This document shows, one piece after another, positions 18,182-26,625 of a stretch of DNA of 64,000 bases. How positions within the stretch are numbered: the stretch's first letter is position 1; every line of letters starts with the position of its first letter. Source of the DNA: an uncultured Acidimicrobiales bacterium (GTDB taxonomy: Bacteria > Actinomycetota > Acidimicrobiia > Acidimicrobiales > Aldehydirespiratoraceae); the NCBI GenBank assembly GCA_958296055.1, contig CATQHS010000001.1, forward strand, positions 1,066,277 to 1,130,276. The letters run 5' to 3'. A model generated the notes under the pieces. That model was not told the DNA's origin, did no database searches, and worked only from the letters and a program-made list of their open reading frames with translations. The position numbers and the translations under genes were made by a program.

Positions 18182-18544
18182 CTATGCAGCTTCGGCCACC
18201 TCCTCGTCCACGGCCAGCCAGAGCACGGCCCTCACCCGGTCGGCTCGGGCCCCGACCAGTTCGTTGGCCACCACCACCCCCTCGATCATGTCGGCCAGGA
18301 CCGCGCTCCAGGGCCGGTCCCGCAGCCGCACCGCCACCGTCGGCACCTCCCGGCCCCGGCGGATGGTCCGGTTCACGTCGGGCAAGGCCGGCGGGCTCCT
18401 GAAGCCGGGGACCACCAGCCCCCGCAGCCGAGCGGCCTGGCTCAGGGATCGGGCCGCGGCCGCGAAGCGAAGCGAACTGGCCTTCGGTGCCGCCGCCCCG
18501 GACGAGGCGGCCCGGAATGAGGAGAGTCTCGATGCAGTTCCCAT
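18182..18544 (-). CDS. conserved hypothetical protein with damage-type promoter
   Basis: 120 residues from the ATG at 18544. Longer starts at 18553 and 18574 exist. I chose 18544 because it sits 7 bases after the -10-like CATGAT of the promoter listed separately, giving a leaderless start. The C-terminal ~95 residues (ARLRGLVVPGFRSPP, TVAVRLRDRPWSAVLADMIE, VVVANELVGARADRVRAVLW) look like a conserved actinobacterial family of unknown function. Nothing catalytic is evident. The shared promoter suggests a link to DNA repair. Confidence 0.5.
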   Translation of the reverse strand: MGTASRLSSFRAASSGAAAPKASSLRFAAAARSLSQAARLRGLVVPGFRSPPALPDVNRTIRRGREVPTVAVRLRDRPWSAVLADMIEGVVVANELVGARADRVRAVLWLAVDEEVAEAA

Positions 18545-18551
18545 GTCCACC

Positions 18552-18573
18552 ATCATGGCCAAGGGGTGTGACA
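18552..18573 (-). promoter_or_regulatory. candidate damage-type leaderless promoter of the 120-aa gene
   Basis: On the minus strand TGTC (18573-18570), 12 bases beginning ACACCCC, then CATGAT (18557-18552), then 7 bases to the ATG at 18544. The sequence from TGTC to the hexamer is nearly the same as that before rmuC and the DNA methyltransferase. Confidence 0.5.
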
Positions 18574-18593
18574 CTCACCCCCGGCACCGGCTC

Positions 18594-18755
18594 TCAGGCG
18601 CTTTCGTCTGCCTGTGAGCGTTCGAGGGCGCGGCGCAGTTCATAGAGGCCGATCTCGGCAAGGGTCTCCTCTCGAAGCGCAGCAAGCCGCTCGGCAGCGC
18701 CAGGGCGGGCCATGACCTGGGCGTGAAGACTCCGATAGTTCTTAGTGGACGGCAT
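18594..18755 (-). CDS. 53-aa protein resembling a truncated HigA/XRE antitoxin
   Basis: A short frame whose ATG at 18755 overlaps the 3' end of the XRE-ImmA gene by 14 bases. The sequence (LHAQVMARPGAAERLAALRE, ETLAEIGLYELRRAL) resembles the segment before the helix-turn-helix in HigA-type antitoxins, but it stops before any HTH. It may be a truncated antitoxin that lost its partner toxin, or a small protein co-expressed with the regulator. The next gene starts about 50 bases downstream. Confidence 0.5.
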   Translation of the reverse strand: MPSTKNYRSLHAQVMARPGAAERLAALREETLAEIGLYELRRALERSQADESA

Positions 18756-19980
18756 GGTGCGCTCCTTCGGCTACCGGGCGCCTGAGACCGGGCCCGACTT
18801 CAGCCAGTAGGTCCACTCGGTCGTCTGGGGCCTCTTGCGAGAGCTTGACGGCGATCAGGCGGGCGTTCGTCCGGTCCACTCGCAACAGCCGGGCCGCCTG
18901 GCCCTCGGTGATCTCGCCTCCGATCCAGGCTTCCACCGCCAAGTAGCGGAAGCGCCGCGGTAGAAGTTCGGTGTCGGCGGGCTGGGAGGCGGGCGTCGGC
19001 CACTGCTGCACGTCGGCCAGGGCTCCGGCATCCGACAGCTTTTTCCAGGCGTTGCGCCGGATGAGCCCAACGCTCTTGAGCCTTCGGGCCAGCGCCTCGT
19101 ACGAGACTTGGAACAGATCGGCCAGATGGTGCAGGTCGGTTGGCGTCGGGCCATCGGCGCGGGCCTGGCTCATCATGTGGAAGCGTCGCTTCAGGCCCGC
19201 GGCTGGCATCAGAAAGTTCTCAGCGAACGTCTCGGCAAATCGTTCCCTTGCCGAAGCGCGCTGGCGGTCGCCGCGGAGAGTCACCTCCGGTTGCGAGCGA
19301 TGGGCCAGGAAATGGGCGTACTCGTGAGCGAGCGACCATCTCTGCCGTTCGAGGGAATGATTGGCGTTCATGGCGACGCAGGCACCGAGAACGGGGCTGC
19401 TGATGTATAGGCCGGCGACCCCAACGGGCAGATCCAGGGCGAAGATGCGCAGGCCCGCGTCGGCCTCCAGCAGCTTGCGCAACTCCAAGACCGGACCATC
19501 GCCCAGTCCGAGACGGTTCCGCTCGCTCGCGGCAAGACTTTCCGCCGCCTCCACGGGATCGAGACCGCGGATGCTGGCTTCGGGAGGGCTGGGCCGAGGA
19601 AGGGCCGCGCCCGCCACTCGCTCGACTTCCTGATAGTCGTCAGCCAGCTCTTGGAGAAGGCCAACGCCGGACTCGACCCGGTCGTTTTCGAGCGCCTGGG
19701 CGCATGAGGCCTTGAACCGAGCCACGAAGTCATCGGGGACAGGGGCCGGACGAAGAAGCTGATCGACTGAGCGCTCGTACACCGCCGCAAGATCAGTCAG
19801 CTCTTCAAATCGAAGGGGACGATTCCCGCTTTCAATTGCCACCAGCGTCGTCCGGCTGACGCCCAACTGCTCGGCGACCTCCTGCTGTGTCAGTCGCTTG
19901 GCCCTCCGTGCCGCCCTCAGGCGCCCCAGAAGGGCAGGCAGTTCATCGACAGGCACCGATTCGCTCTGCATCGACTCCAC
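18742..19980 (-). CDS. XRE transcriptional regulator fused to ImmA/IrrE (M78) metallopeptidase
   Basis: 412 residues. Residues ~12-70 form an XRE helix-turn-helix (KRLTQQEVAEQLGVSRTTLVAIESG). The middle contains the zinc-protease motif LAHEYAHFLAHRSQ (HExxH) with the downstream ERFAETFAENFLMP helix typical of ImmA/IrrE. The C-terminus has a second helical segment (ITEGQAARLLRVDRTNARLI). Fused XRE-ImmA proteins are regulators whose peptidase half removes a repressor or themselves under stress, and they occur in mobile elements and toxin-antitoxin loci. GAGGTGGAG precedes the ATG. A palindromic operator lies in the promoter. Confidence 0.86.
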   Translation of the reverse strand: MESMQSESVPVDELPALLGRLRAARRAKRLTQQEVAEQLGVSRTTLVAIESGNRPLRFEELTDLAAVYERSVDQLLRPAPVPDDFVARFKASCAQALENDRVESGVGLLQELADDYQEVERVAGAALPRPSPPEASIRGLDPVEAAESLAASERNRLGLGDGPVLELRKLLEADAGLRIFALDLPVGVAGLYISSPVLGACVAMNANHSLERQRWSLAHEYAHFLAHRSQPEVTLRGDRQRASARERFAETFAENFLMPAAGLKRRFHMMSQARADGPTPTDLHHLADLFQVSYEALARRLKSVGLIRRNAWKKLSDAGALADVQQWPTPASQPADTELLPRRFRYLAVEAWIGGEITEGQAARLLRVDRTNARLIAVKLSQEAPDDRVDLLAEVGPGLRRPVAEGAHHAVH

Positions 19981-19986
19981 CTCTTT

Positions 19987-19999
19987 CTGACAATGTCAG
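19987..19999. promoter_or_regulatory. palindromic operator of the XRE-ImmA gene
   Basis: CTGACAATGTCAG is a perfect 6-1-6 palindrome placed between the -10 hexamer and the ribosome site. A second half site (AATGTCA, 20023-20029) overlaps the -35 box. The placement fits autorepression by the XRE domain. Confidence 0.6.
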
Positions 20000-20001
20000 G
20001 A

Positions 20002-20030
20002 TCTAAAGAGAGAATAGTAGCCAATGTCAA
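20002..20030 (-). promoter_or_regulatory. sigma70-type promoter of the XRE-ImmA gene
   Basis: On the minus strand, -35 TTGACA (20030-20025), a 17-base spacer and -10 TTTAGA (20007-20002). The leader to the ATG at 19980 is about 15-20 bases and contains a ribosome site, in contrast with the leaderless genes nearby. Confidence 0.55.
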
Positions 20031-20079
20031 AGGCTAGAGAATCCTCACTGAGGCACGGAGCCGAGCCAGATTGTTTTGC

Positions 20080-20304
20080 CTATGGCGGCGAGGGTTGCCT
20101 TTGGGTCTCGTAGCCGGGCATCAGGCGATCGACGATGGACCAGAACTCGGGGGTGTGGTTGATCTCGCGCAGGTGGGCCAGCTCGTGGACGAGGACATAG
20201 TCGATGAGGCTCGGCGGGAGCTGCAGGGTGGCCCAGTGGACGTTGATCCGCGGGGGGCCGTCGGTGGGCCGGGCCGAGCCCCACCGATAGCCGAGGTCTC
20301 GCAC
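20080..20304 (-). pseudogene. truncated YgjP/DUF45 (SprT-like) metallopeptidase
   Basis: Only the C-terminal part of a YgjP-type zinc peptidase remains: WATLQLPPSLIDYVLVHELA and HLREINHTPEFWSIVDRLMP, including the HExxH-type motif HELAHLREINHTPEFW. The family is normally ~230-250 residues, and the first two metal-ligand regions are missing. The upstream sequence runs directly into dprA-like debris, so this is a decayed fragment rather than a short functional gene. Confidence 0.65.
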
Positions 20305-20373
20305 CTCAACGGCTGCCGACTCCTCCCCCCATCCGGGCCGCCCAGGGGCACCACCCCGGCCGCCTCGGCTCCG

Positions 20374-20591
20374 TCATCGGGTGACGTTGCGACTTCCCAC
20401 GACGCCCACCCCGTCGCGCCGCAGCAACCCGAGATCGCCGGTGGCGTGCAGGAGCGAGGGCGCCCTGGTTCCCAACCGCTCGATGAGCCGCTCGGGGTAG
20501 CGCCCGTCGAGGGCGTGAGGGTGAAGATGCCCGACTGCTCGAGCCGTTCCAGCTCGAAGGCCATGGCGGTGGCCCGGTCCAGCAGGCGCAC
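20374..20591 (-). pseudogene. dprA-like fragment with frameshift
   Basis: Two frames together give a DprA N-terminal region: LLDRATAMAFELERLEQSGI then FTLTP in one frame, and YPERLIERLGTRAPSLLHAT, GDLGLLRRDGVGVVGSRNVT in another. This matches DprA up to the VVGSRN strand of its Rossmann fold, after which the sequence is lost. At least one frameshift and both ends missing make it a remnant. Confidence 0.6.
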
Positions 20592-20695
20592 GATCCTCGC
20601 CGAAACTGGTAAATCTTAATTGACTTGAGTTCAAGATCTCGATCTCGGCCATAGAAAGCAAGAGAGCAGACGTAGCCACCACGACCTTGAGACTG

Positions 20696-20959
20696 TTAGT
20701 CAGCCGTCTTTATGCTTTCGACGATCTCTTTTAAGAGTTCTTCTGCCGTTTTGGACTTAAACTCTAAAGCATTTGATCCGATATAGATAGTAAGGACATC
20801 TTTACCCACCCCCTTCCGATTCAAAGACATTCTGTCGATCCGTGCTAACGGTATGACCCAAGTATCTGTCCTGCCAAAGGCTTTGTGATCTCCTACGAAC
20901 AGACATCCAGCTTCAACCCATGCCGTATTGTTTATACCTGGAGCTGAGACTATATGCAT
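20696..20959 (-). CDS. 87-aa hypothetical protein, PH-like
   Basis: A small A+T-rich gene (25 of 60 G+C at 20701-20760) among high-G+C debris. The beta-strand pattern WVIPLARIDRMSLNRKG, then DVLTIYIGSNALEFKSK, and a C-terminal helix EELLKEIVESIKTAD resembles the bacterial PH-domain fold used for cell-stress or membrane-reporting proteins. There is no signal peptide or membrane helix. No partner gene is recognisable next to it. Probably a recently acquired single gene. Confidence 0.55.
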   Translation of the reverse strand: MHIVSAPGINNTAWVEAGCLFVGDHKAFGRTDTWVIPLARIDRMSLNRKGVGKDVLTIYIGSNALEFKSKTAEELLKEIVESIKTAD

Positions 20960-20989
20960 TGCAATCTTCCTTCCCTGGTCAGCTTTTAA

Positions 20990-21215
20990 GCCTATCTGTG
21001 ATTATCGAATGTGACTTCGGCCAAAAAGCCCGCCCCCTGCCGTGACCAGCCTCTCGTGGGTGAACGGGCAATTCGGTAGCCAGGTGCTCGACGCCCGTGG
21101 CGATGGCGTCACGGGTACCCCCTTGTCGATCAGCTCGGCGATCACCCGCAGGCTGACCAGGTCCCAGAAGCTGAACCGCCCGGCCAGTTCGCCGGTCAGA
21201 AGCGGGGCTGCTCAT
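20990..21215 (-). pseudogene. remnant of a MerR/DUF433-type HTH protein
   Basis: Pieces in different frames read LTGELAGRFSFWDLVSLRVI and AELIDKGV, then RDAIATGVEHLATEL, then THERLVTAGGGLF. In this order they resemble DUF433-type HTH antitoxins (helix-turn-helix followed by a short sheet). At least two frameshifts separate them, so I call it a pseudogene. Confidence 0.45.
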
Positions 21216-21280
21216 AACCGCCAGCGTAACGGCTGCCTATACCCCGAACGGCGGGTGCCGGGCGTCGTAGGGTGGCGGGC

Positions 21281-22282
21281 GTGACTGACGCAGGCGCCTC
21301 CCCCGGCCCCGAGGCGGCAGGCCGGCCGAACCCTGCTCGGGCCCGGTTGAACCCGGCTCAGCAGGAGGTGCTCGACCAGCTCGGCGCCGCCCGCGGCGAG
21401 CGGCCCGAGTTCCCGGCCGAGCTGCGGGGCCGGCTCCGCCAGGCCCTCGACGACGGGCTGGCGCCGCTGGTCGAAGACCTCGACACCGAGGACACCTTGT
21501 TCGTCAACAAGCACGCCCTCGGCAGCGTCTTCGGGTGCGAGCGGCGCTTCGTCGCCCTCGAAGACGCCCCGTTCGAGTGGACGGTGCCCATCGCCCGGGG
21601 CACCGTCGCCCACAAGGCCATCGAGATCCTGGTGCACTGGCGACGCAAGCCCCACCCCCTGACCGTGGTGGACGAGGCCATCGACCGCCTGGCCGAGGGC
21701 ACCGACGGGCTCGGCGACTTCCTCAAACGCTGTACCGAAACCGAGCGGGCCGAGCTGCGGGCCGAGGCCAACGACCGGGTGGTGAAGTTCACCGAGTGCT
21801 TCCCCCGGCTCGAGCCCGCCTGGCGGCCGGTCACCGAGAGCCGGCTGCGCTACGAGCACCCCAGCGGGCGGCTGATCCTGGCCGGCAAGGTGGACCTCAC
21901 CCTGGGCCAGCCCGACGGCCCTCTCGCCGGCAAGGTGCTGATCGACCTCAAGACCGGCGGGTTCTCGCCCATCCACCGCGAGGACCTCCGCTTCTACGCC
22001 CTGATCGAGGCCACCCGCACCACGCCGCCCCGGCTGGTGGCCACCTACTACCTCGACCAGGGCAAGCTCATGGCCGAGGCCGTGACCGAGGACCTGCTGG
22101 ACTCGGCTGCGGCCCGCACCATCGACGGGTCCGAGCGGATCATCGACCTGCGCCGGGGCGGGCGCCAGCCCTCCGTGAGCCCGGGGCCGGCCTGTCGGTG
22201 GTGCCCGGTGCTGCCCGACTGCCACCCCGGCCGCGGCTACCTCGACGAGGACGCTTCCGGCGGGCTCGGCGACGAGTGGTAG
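21281..22282 (+). CDS. PD-(D/E)XK nuclease with Fe-S cluster motif (Cas4/RecB-like)
   Basis: 333 residues from the GTG at 21281, which lies 7 bases after a -10-like TAGGGT (21268-21273). An in-frame GTG at 21272 is less likely. Nuclease core: GTVAHKAIEI (His), RLILAGKVDLTL (Asp) and VLIDLKTGGFSP (DxK). The cysteine of FGCERRF together with C-terminal CRWCPVLPDC gives the C...CxxCx5C pattern of the [4Fe-4S] cluster in Cas4, AddB and the RecB family. No cas genes are present. Probably a stand-alone DNA-repair exonuclease. It overlaps the convergent MFS gene by 46 bases. Confidence 0.8.
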   Translation: MTDAGASPGPEAAGRPNPARARLNPAQQEVLDQLGAARGERPEFPAELRGRLRQALDDGLAPLVEDLDTEDTLFVNKHALGSVFGCERRFVALEDAPFEWTVPIARGTVAHKAIEILVHWRRKPHPLTVVDEAIDRLAEGTDGLGDFLKRCTETERAELRAEANDRVVKFTECFPRLEPAWRPVTESRLRYEHPSGRLILAGKVDLTLGQPDGPLAGKVLIDLKTGGFSPIHREDLRFYALIEATRTTPPRLVATYYLDQGKLMAEAVTEDLLDSAAARTIDGSERIIDLRRGGRQPSVSPGPACRWCPVLPDCHPGRGYLDEDASGGLGDEW

Positions 22283-23760
22283 CGGCCCGCTGTGCTCGGC
22301 GCGGCGGGCGCGGAGGAAGCGGAGGACTTGCCGGGCGCGGTGGGCGTGGTGGGGTGAAACTCGGCTAGCACCCTCGGCTCGTAGCGGCCCCCCTCCAAGT
22401 CGAGGCGGCTCAGCCTCCCGGAGGCCCGCAGCACCAGCGTGGCCGCCACCAGAGTGGCCCCGGCGATCCCGAAGGTGGGCCGGGGGCCGATCCGCTCGAT
22501 CAACTGGCTGAGCACCAACTGGCCCACCGGGTTGGCCAGCAGCAGCGCCATCATGTACACCGCGATCACCTGAGCTCGCCGGTGCTCCTCCACTTGGAGC
22601 TGGATAGTGGTGTTGAGCACGGCCGCGGAGGTGAGATGCGACGCCCCCATCACCGCCAGCGCCACCAGCGCCATCCAGAACACGGGCGCGGCGGCCAGCG
22701 CCATTATCCCCAGCCCGTAGGCCAGCAGGGCGAACCCCTGCACCCGGGACCGGCGGAAGCGCCCGCCCAGGGTGGTCACGAACGGCGCGGCGGCCACCGC
22801 GCCCACCCCCACCATGGTGAGCATCAGCCCGTAGCCGGACTCGTCCCGGCCGAACACGTCCTCGGCGAACACGATTACCAGCACCTGTATGGACAGGCCG
22901 AACATGCCGATCAGGGCCACCGCGCCCACCGCGGTGGCGATCCCGCTCTGGCCCCGTATGTAGCCGAGGGTGGCGGCGAAATCCCGGCCGGGGTGGATGC
23001 GGTCGGTGTCATCGGCGATGGCGCCGGGCGTGTTGATCATCACCAGGGCCACGATGACGGCCAGAAAGCTCACCGCGTTGATCAAAAAGGCAGTGCCGGG
23101 ACCGGCCGCGACCAAAGTGGCGCCAGCCAGCATCGGCCCGATCAGGCGGGAGGCGTTGAACTGGGTGGAGTTCAAGGTGACGGCGTTGAGCAGCACCGAC
23201 CGGGGCACCAGCTCGCTGACGAAGGCCTGCCAGGCCGGCAGGTTGAGGCCGGCGGCCAGCCCCACCAGGATCGACAGGCCCACGTAGGCCAGGGGCTCGC
23301 GCACCCCCGCCCACCAGGCCACGGCCAGGCCCAAGGCCATCAGGGCCTGGCCCGACTGGGTGACCAGCAGCATCCTCCGCCGGGAGTGGTGGTCGGCCAG
23401 CGGCCCGGCCACCGGGGCGACGATCGCCATGGAGATGAACTGGGCGAACCCGCCGAACCCCACCCAGCCCGGGCTGCCGGTGAGGTTCCAGATCACCGCG
23501 GGGATGGCCACGAACTGGAAGAACCGGCCCACCCCCGAGACGAACCCGCCGATCCAAAACAGCCGGAAGTCCCGGTAGCGCAGCGCCTCCAAGGCGGCCG
23601 GAAGGCGGCTCGGGGCGGCGCCGGTTTCGCCCTCGCCTTCCCCTTCGCCGTCCTCGCCTTCTCCCCCGCCCTCGGCGGACGGCGCCTCACCTGAGCCATC
23701 TTCCCCGAACGGCGCTTCGGCTGAGGCGACCTCTGCCGTCGGCGGCTCGGGAGTTGACAT
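22237..23760 (-). CDS. MFS transporter (EntS/DHA3-type efflux)
   Basis: 507 residues. After an unusual Glu/Gly-rich acidic cytoplasmic tail (~50 residues) come about 12 transmembrane segments, beginning YRDFRLFWIGGFVSGVGRFF. The loop 2-3 motif is GPLADHHSRRRMLLVTQ. The domain matches the MFS_3 (DHA3) group, which exports drugs or siderophores. The ATG at 23760 follows TACGGT by 6 bases, a leaderless arrangement. The C-terminal tail is long, Ser/Pro-rich and overlaps the convergent nuclease gene. Confidence 0.85.
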   Translation of the reverse strand: MSTPEPPTAEVASAEAPFGEDGSGEAPSAEGGGEGEDGEGEGEGETGAAPSRLPAALEALRYRDFRLFWIGGFVSGVGRFFQFVAIPAVIWNLTGSPGWVGFGGFAQFISMAIVAPVAGPLADHHSRRRMLLVTQSGQALMALGLAVAWWAGVREPLAYVGLSILVGLAAGLNLPAWQAFVSELVPRSVLLNAVTLNSTQFNASRLIGPMLAGATLVAAGPGTAFLINAVSFLAVIVALVMINTPGAIADDTDRIHPGRDFAATLGYIRGQSGIATAVGAVALIGMFGLSIQVLVIVFAEDVFGRDESGYGLMLTMVGVGAVAAAPFVTTLGGRFRRSRVQGFALLAYGLGIMALAAAPVFWMALVALAVMGASHLTSAAVLNTTIQLQVEEHRRAQVIAVYMMALLLANPVGQLVLSQLIERIGPRPTFGIAGATLVAATLVLRASGRLSRLDLEGGRYEPRVLAEFHPTTPTAPGKSSASSAPAAPSTAGRYHSSPSPPEASSSR

Positions 23761-23891
23761 CGTGTCACCGTATCCATTCGGCCCCGGCCTCCAATAGCCA
23801 GGGCCGACCCGCCGCTCCCCCCGCTCACAGTTCCAAGCTAATGATCCGGCACGCGGTGGCATCCGGGCGGTCGGGGGCGATACTGCCAGCT

Positions 23892-24659
23892 ATGGGATAC
23901 GTGCTGACCGAGGTCAGTGACGGCGTCGCCCGGTTGACCCTCAACGATCCGGAAAAGCGCAACGCCGTCAACAAGGCCATGAACGAAGAGATCGCGGCCG
24001 CCTTCGACAAGTTCGAGAGCGACCCGAGCGTGGGCGCGGTGGTGGTGACCGGGGCCGGGAAGGGGTTCTGCTCCGGGGCCGACCTGAGCGACCTGGACCA
24101 TGCGTCTCAGACCGACACCGCCAGCGTCACCCTGCTCTACGACGGGTTCCTGCGGGTGGCCCACTCGCCGCTGGCCACGGTGGCGGCCGTGAACGGCGCG
24201 GCGGTGGGAGCGGGCATGAACATGGTCCTGGCCTGCGACATCGCGGTGGCGGGCCGGCAATGGGCCCGGTTCGACTCCCGGTTCCTCCAGATCGGCCTGC
24301 ACCCCGGGGGCGGCCACACCTGGCGGCTGCGCCACATCACCGGGCGGACCACCACCATGGCCATGGTGCTGTTCGGGGAGGTGCTGAGGGCCGACGACGC
24401 CCAGCGGGTGGGGCTGGTGTGGGACGTGGTCGACGACGACGCCCTGCTGGACCGAGCCCACGAGCTGGCCGCCCGGGCCGCGGGGCAGCCCAAGGATCTG
24501 GTGGCCCGGACCAAGGCCACCATCTTGAGCCTCGACGACGTGACCGGTTCGGACCAGGCCGTGGCCCACGAGGTGGGGCCGCAGCTCTGGTCGCTGAATC
24601 AGCCGATATTCCGCGAACTCCTGGCCAAGCTACGAAGCCGGACCTCCTCCGGCCACTGA
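23892..24659 (+). CDS. enoyl-CoA hydratase/isomerase family protein
   Basis: 255-residue crotonase-fold enzyme: RLTLNDPEKRNAVNKAMNEE, the oxyanion-hole segment KGFCSGADLSDLD, and NGAAVGAGMNMVLACDIAVA. At the second Glu position of classical hydratases it has HPGGGHTWRL, so the activity could be isomerase- or hydrolase-like. The ATG at 23892 is 7 bases after GATACT (23879-23884), so it is probably leaderless. It stands alone, divergent from the MFS gene. Confidence 0.87.
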   Translation: MGYVLTEVSDGVARLTLNDPEKRNAVNKAMNEEIAAAFDKFESDPSVGAVVVTGAGKGFCSGADLSDLDHASQTDTASVTLLYDGFLRVAHSPLATVAAVNGAAVGAGMNMVLACDIAVAGRQWARFDSRFLQIGLHPGGGHTWRLRHITGRTTTMAMVLFGEVLRADDAQRVGLVWDVVDDDALLDRAHELAARAAGQPKDLVARTKATILSLDDVTGSDQAVAHEVGPQLWSLNQPIFRELLAKLRSRTSSGH

Positions 24660-24716
24660 CCGGACGGGCCTCGCTATCGGGGGAGTTGCCGCTACCGGCT
24701 GGCTCCGCCCGTCATC

Positions 24717-26585
24717 TCAGGGAGCATTCAGTACGACGAGGGCCAAGACTGCGGCCATGAGGTTTCGGGTGAGCGACAAAATGGTCGCGTCCACGGAAAA
24801 CCGGAGCTGGATGAGGTTTAGGACATCGGTCGGGGCGGCCAGATGGTCGAGCGCGGCGGCGAGCGACTCGGCCATGTCGTCGGTGGTTGCGATCGCTTCG
24901 GGATTGAAGCTTCCGCCGGGAGCGGACATGACTTCGTTGGCCACCGCCCACTGTGCGTAGGTGAAATACCAGTTATCGGCATCCACATCCGCGAGCAGGA
25001 TTTCTCCGACAGGGGCTGGGGTCCCGTACAGATAGGCGGAAGTCCGGTACAAGAAGGCGGCCATCTGGGCGCGGGTGACGGTCTGGAAGGGGCAGAACCG
25101 ACTGTCTCCGCATCCTAATGTGATTCCCCATTGGGCGACCAAGTCTATGGCCTGCTCGGAAAGGATGCCCTCGTCGTCGCTGAACGCGCCCTCATAGCAG
25201 GTCGAGAGGTTGCTGAAGTCGCCGCTGAAATTTGTGGCGACGGCTCGGAGATGGGCGGGCAGCGCACCGGTGATCCGGTTGTTGCAGAACCGGAACGATT
25301 GGCTGACCCGCAGCTCGACTGGTATCTCGCCGGACAGCCGATTGTGCTGAATCCACATGACTCGCAGATCGTCCAGGTAGCCCAGCTCGTCAGGTATGGG
25401 ACCCGAAAGCTGATTGTTGTGGAGAGACAGGCTTTCCAGGCGGAGGAGGCCGCCCAAACTAGCGGGAATCGGACCCGAAAGCCGATTGTTGTTGAGATTG
25501 AGTATCCCCAAGTTCCGCATGTTGCCCAACTCAGTAGGAATAGAACCGGTGAGGTCGTTATCCTTAAGATCCAAGTATCTTAGGTGGTGGAGGTTGCCCA
25601 ACTCAGCGGTAATAGAACCCGAAAGCCGATTGCCGTAGAGATCCAAATACAATAGGCGGTTGAGGTTGCCCAACTCAGCAGGGATGGAACCGGTGAGGTC
25701 GTTATTATAAAGATCCAGGGATACTAGGTATTGGAGGTTGCCCAACTCAGCCGGAATAGAACCCGAAAGCCGATTATTATCAAGATCAAGGAACTCCAAG
25801 TCTTGGAGGTTGCCCAACTCGACAGGAATAGAACCCGAAAGCCGATTGTCGTAGAGACGCAAATCTTGAAGGGACTCGAGGTTGCCCAACTCAGCCGGAA
25901 TAGAACCCGAAAGCTGATTGTTATCAAGATCAAGGTACAGCAGGTTGTGGAGGTTGCCCAACTCGGCGGGAATGGAACCCGTCAACATATTATGATCTAG
26001 GTCTAAGTTTTCAAGGCTACCGAGGTTACCCAACTCGGCGGGAATGGAACCCGAAAGTCGATTGTTGTAGATATCCAACGTCTTGAGAGATCCGAGGCCG
26101 CCCAGCTCAACGGGAATGGCCCCTGAAAGCTGATTATTGTGGGAAACGAGATCTAGCAGGTTTTGGAGCTTACCTAATTCGGCGGGAATGGCCCCCGTTA
26201 AGCGATTATTGGATAGGTCCAAGTTCTCGAGTGAATCGAGGTCGCCGATCTGGACGGGGATGGTTCCTGAGAGATGGTTATTCGAAAGGTTCAGCTCCAC
26301 GACGCGGCCAGAGGAGATCCTCGTTCCCTTCCACGGGCTGGAGTAGTCGAGACCGTCATTGGCCGGATTGCCCATGAAGTGATTCCCGATCGCCACCAGC
26401 GCCGTGCAATCCGCTACCAGACCCCGATTGGAACCCGGGTCCTCCACATATGCTCCGTTCGAGCAGCCCGCAGGGTCAAGCGGCGCATTACCCTGCTCCG
26501 CGGCAACGCCCGCCGGCACCGCGGCCAAGCCCGCAGACGCGACCAGCGCCGACACCAAAATCGCCGTGAACCTTCTCATCCCCAT
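24717..26585 (-). CDS. plant-type LRR protein with SLH-like C-terminal domain (copy 1)
   Basis: 622 residues: an N-terminal signal peptide (ILVSALVASAGLAAVPAGVA), a Cys-bearing cap (DPAGCSNGAYVED, LVADCTALVAIGN), then about 14 leucine-rich repeats of ~24 residues of the plant type (LxxLDLxxNxLSGSIPAELGNL). The C-terminal ~170 residues contain an SLH-like unit (AIDLVAQWGITLGCGDSRFC, FQTVTRAQMAAFLYRTSAYL) as in Acidimicrobiia surface proteins. Predicted to be exported and attached to the cell surface for protein or glycan recognition. It is a tandem paralogue of the next gene, with nearly identical ends and divergent middle repeats. Confidence 0.85.
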   Translation of the reverse strand: MGMRRFTAILVSALVASAGLAAVPAGVAAEQGNAPLDPAGCSNGAYVEDPGSNRGLVADCTALVAIGNHFMGNPANDGLDYSSPWKGTRISSGRVVELNLSNNHLSGTIPVQIGDLDSLENLDLSNNRLTGAIPAELGKLQNLLDLVSHNNQLSGAIPVELGGLGSLKTLDIYNNRLSGSIPAELGNLGSLENLDLDHNMLTGSIPAELGNLHNLLYLDLDNNQLSGSIPAELGNLESLQDLRLYDNRLSGSIPVELGNLQDLEFLDLDNNRLSGSIPAELGNLQYLVSLDLYNNDLTGSIPAELGNLNRLLYLDLYGNRLSGSITAELGNLHHLRYLDLKDNDLTGSIPTELGNMRNLGILNLNNNRLSGPIPASLGGLLRLESLSLHNNQLSGPIPDELGYLDDLRVMWIQHNRLSGEIPVELRVSQSFRFCNNRITGALPAHLRAVATNFSGDFSNLSTCYEGAFSDDEGILSEQAIDLVAQWGITLGCGDSRFCPFQTVTRAQMAAFLYRTSAYLYGTPAPVGEILLADVDADNWYFTYAQWAVANEVMSAPGGSFNPEAIATTDDMAESLAAALDHLAAPTDVLNLIQLRFSVDATILSLTRNLMAAVLALVVLNAP

Positions 26586-26625
26586 GGCCGCCGCCCCTTT
26601 CTAGTCCCAGCTATGGCTCTGCCCG

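Noticed and set aside
21281..22282. Cas4 as evidence of a CRISPR-Cas locus
   Set aside because: No cas1, cas2, effector or repeat array lies nearby. The Fe-S PD-(D/E)XK fold is shared with repair exonucleases.
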